Below are positions 14,257 to 15,760 of a DNA stretch of 15,760 nt, piece after piece. Made by a program: the position numbers and the translations under genes. The notes below the pieces were generated by a model, which was not told the origin of the DNA, ran no database searches, and saw nothing but the letters and a program-made list of their open reading frames with translations. How positions within the stretch are numbered: the stretch's first letter is position 1; each line of letters begins with the position of its first letter. Origin of the DNA: Candidatus Paenalcaligenes intestinipullorum (GTDB taxonomy: Bacteria > Pseudomonadota > Gammaproteobacteria > Burkholderiales > Burkholderiaceae_B); NCBI GenBank assembly GCA_019120675.1, contig DWUQ01000044.1, forward strand, positions 1-15,760. The letters are read 5' to 3'.

Positions 14257-14298
14257 AATATAGGCGAATCCACCCTTGGCCTATTTGACTTACATCAT
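14257..14298 (-). promoter_or_regulatory. FNR-like class II promoter of the ccoI-like gene, with a leaderless start
   Basis: TTGAC-TTAC-ATCAT (14285-14298) matches TTGAT-N4-ATCAA at 8 of 10 positions. On the minus strand TATATT (14262-14257) is centred 32 nt downstream of the box centre, the spacing of FNR class II promoters. The predicted start is then 14249-14250, at or one base before the ATG, implying a leaderless transcript. No ribosome site precedes that ATG, which agrees. Confidence 0.6.
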
Positions 14299-14307
14299 TA
14301 AAGCGAT

Positions 14308-14343
14308 AAAAAGCAGAACAGCCACACCCAAGAGCGTGGCTGT
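14308..14343 (-). terminator. aceA terminator
   Basis: Minus strand ACAGCCACGC, a 6-nt loop and GTGTGGCTGT form a 10-bp stem (one G-T pair), followed after TCTGC by TTTTT (14312-14308). It lies 53 nt past the aceA stop and just ahead of the FNR-like box of the ccoI-like gene, so aceA is a separate transcript. Confidence 0.75.
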
Positions 14344-14396
14344 CCAAGGGAGCCCTATAATTCTACATGACTGGGCCTAAAATGTTGAAGTATTTA

Positions 14397-15692
14397 CTAT
14401 TTAAACTGTGCGTCCTCAGTGGAGCCCGTTAAGGCAGTGGTCGAAGACTGCCCCCCTTCAATGACTTGAGTGACCGCATCAAAGTAGCCTGTACCAACTT
14501 CGCGCTGGTGTCGAACCGCGGTAAAGCCACGCTCTGCTGCGGCGAACTCACGCTCTTGTAAGTTCACAAAAGCACTCATGTTCTCGCGAGCGTATCCGTA
14601 TGCTAAGTCAAACATGCCGTAGTTCAATGCATGGAAGCCTGCCAAAGTAATGAACTGGAATTTATACCCCATCGCACCTAGTTCACGCTGGAACTTAGCA
14701 ATCGTGGCGTCATCCAAATTTTTCTTCCAGTTAAAGGAAGGTGAGCAGTTGTAAGATAACAACTTATCTGGAAACTGACGGTGGATGGCTTCAGCAAACT
14801 TTTTCGCATACTCCAAATCGGGTGTGGCTGTTTCGCACCAAATCAAATCTGCGTACGGCGCGTAGGCCAACCCCCGGGAAATCGCTTGCTCAATCCCTGG
14901 CTTGGTGCGGAAAAACCCTTCTACCGTACGCTCACCGGTGATAAAGGGCTGATCATTCTCATCCACATCGCTGGTGATCAGATCTGCCGCATCCGCATCG
15001 GTACGAGCCAGCAGTACGGTCGGCACGCCCATCACGTCAGCGGCCAAACGCGCAGCAGTGAGCTTCGCAACAGCCTCACGTGTGGGCAATAATACTTTTC
15101 CGCCAAGGTGACCACATTTTTTAACAGAAGCCAGCTGATCCTCGAAGTGCACACCGGAGGCCCCCGCCACAATCATGGCTTTCATCAGCTCAAACGCATT
15201 CAATACCCCACCAAACCCCGCTTCGGCATCGGCCACAATCGGCGCGAAATAATCAATGTACCCCTCTTGCTCGGGATCGCCGCCTTCAGACCATTGAATT
15301 TGATCGCAACGCTGTAAGGCGTTGTTGATGCGACGAACCACTTGCGGCACCGAGTTAATGGGGTATAAGGACTGATCCGGGTACATTTCACCCGCCAAGT
15401 TGGCGTCGCCCGCAACTTGCCAGCCGGAAAGGTAAATAGCCTTTAACCCCGCTTTAACTTGTTGCATGGCTTGGTTGCCGGTCATGGCGCCTAGTGCATT
15501 AATAAACGGCTCTTCATTAATTAGGCGCCACAGTTTCTCGGCACCCCGTCGCGCTAAGGTGTGCTCTTCAGTGATGGAGCCACGTAGCTGCACCACATCC
15601 TGAGCAGAGTAATTACGTTTTACCCCTTTCCAGCGAGGATCTTGGGCCCATTGTTGTTGTAATTGACGAACTTCGGTTTCGCGACGACTCAT
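14397..15692 (-). CDS. aceA: Isocitrate lyase
   Basis: A 431-residue enzyme that splits isocitrate to glyoxylate and succinate, the first step of the glyoxylate shunt, needed for growth on acetate or fatty acids. The catalytic motif KKCGHLGGKVL is present (the cysteine is the active-site base). Other family blocks are YLSGWQVAGDANLAGEMYPDQSLYP, DAEAGFGGVLNAFELMKAM, GVHFEDQL, LLARTDADAADL, WCETATPDL, SYNCSPSFNWKK and FITLAGFHALNYGMFDLA. Length matches the short (E. coli-like) form. AGGAG lies 6 nt before the ATG. The gene has its own terminator. The remaining 68 bp to the window edge are A/T-rich and should contain part of the promoter, which I cannot define. Confidence 0.97.
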   Translation of the reverse strand: MSRRETEVRQLQQQWAQDPRWKGVKRNYSAQDVVQLRGSITEEHTLARRGAEKLWRLINEEPFINALGAMTGNQAMQQVKAGLKAIYLSGWQVAGDANLAGEMYPDQSLYPINSVPQVVRRINNALQRCDQIQWSEGGDPEQEGYIDYFAPIVADAEAGFGGVLNAFELMKAMIVAGASGVHFEDQLASVKKCGHLGGKVLLPTREAVAKLTAARLAADVMGVPTVLLARTDADAADLITSDVDENDQPFITGERTVEGFFRTKPGIEQAISRGLAYAPYADLIWCETATPDLEYAKKFAEAIHRQFPDKLLSYNCSPSFNWKKNLDDATIAKFQRELGAMGYKFQFITLAGFHALNYGMFDLAYGYARENMSAFVNLQEREFAAAERGFTAVRHQREVGTGYFDAVTQVIEGGQSSTTALTGSTEDAQFK

Positions 15693-15760
15693 GATGGTCT
15701 CCTAATTAAAAAGTAATTTCGTTAAGTATTAGCTTACCGAAAACCCTCCCTTCACAACAC

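Noticed and set aside
13290..14273. Idea that the ccoI-like gene is a frameshifted or broken pseudogene of full-length CcoI
   Set aside because: The other frames on both strands in and beside the gene show no DKTGT, TGE, GDGxND or CxxC fragments, and there is no spare DNA between aceA and ccoS to hold them. The helices at both ends are intact in one frame.
1..15760. CRISPR array, tRNA/rRNA gene, transposase or phage gene
   Set aside because: No spaced direct repeats, cloverleaf-like segments or mobile-element proteins were seen; gene content is core metabolism and respiration throughout.

Overview
The window looks like a chromosome segment of a betaproteobacterium, most likely of the Burkholderiales (Alcaligenaceae-like). 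This rests on the family resemblance of the proteins, the cco gene order with an fnr gene beside it, and the roughly 50% GC content. It is not a database result. There is no sign of phage, plasmid, CRISPR or insertion-sequence transposase genes, and I found no tRNA or rRNA gene.

Layout. (1) 1-3521, plus strand: a purine-catabolism run with the 3' half of xdhB (xanthine dehydrogenase molybdenum subunit), xdhC (cofactor-insertion chaperone) and guaD (guanine deaminase). Together they convert guanine to xanthine and xanthine to urate. (2) 3522-3780: a gene-free stretch with a short perfect hairpin and a long inverted repeat that ends in a T-run for the minus strand, the probable clpB terminator. 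(3) 3781-6366, minus strand: clpB, with a sigma-32-like promoter buried in a large inverted repeat. (4) 6774-7505, plus strand: an FNR-type oxygen sensor with all four iron-sulfur cysteines. (5) 7544-14249, minus strand: the cbb3 cytochrome oxidase locus, in transcription order ccoI-like, ccoS, ccoN, ccoO, ccoQ, ccoP, ccoG, a very short ccoH/fixH-like gene and an unnamed two-helix membrane protein. (6) 14397-15692, minus strand: aceA (isocitrate lyase) with its own terminator.

The cbb3 locus reads as two FNR-controlled units. Unit one is ccoI-ccoS. It has an FNR-like box and a TATATT -10 at class II spacing, and it ends in a hairpin terminator. Unit two is ccoNOQPG-ccoH-orf84. It has an FNR box inside a 10-bp-arm inverted repeat, and it ends in a terminator that overlaps the last stop codon. 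The fnr gene converges on the end of unit two, so the likely regulator sits next to its targets.

The most unusual feature is the ccoI-like gene. It encodes about 319 residues, not the usual 700-800, and keeps all eight membrane helices of a copper P1B-type ATPase, including the CPC motif and the MxxSS motif. It lacks the N-terminal metal-binding domain, the actuator domain (TGE), the phosphorylation domain (DKTGT) and the nucleotide-binding domain. The frame is open and there is no frameshift debris, so it looks like a maintained, ATPase-free membrane core, not a pseudogene. The adjacent ccoH is similarly reduced to its membrane anchor. The pair suggests a stripped-down copper-delivery and assembly apparatus for cbb3 oxidase in this lineage.
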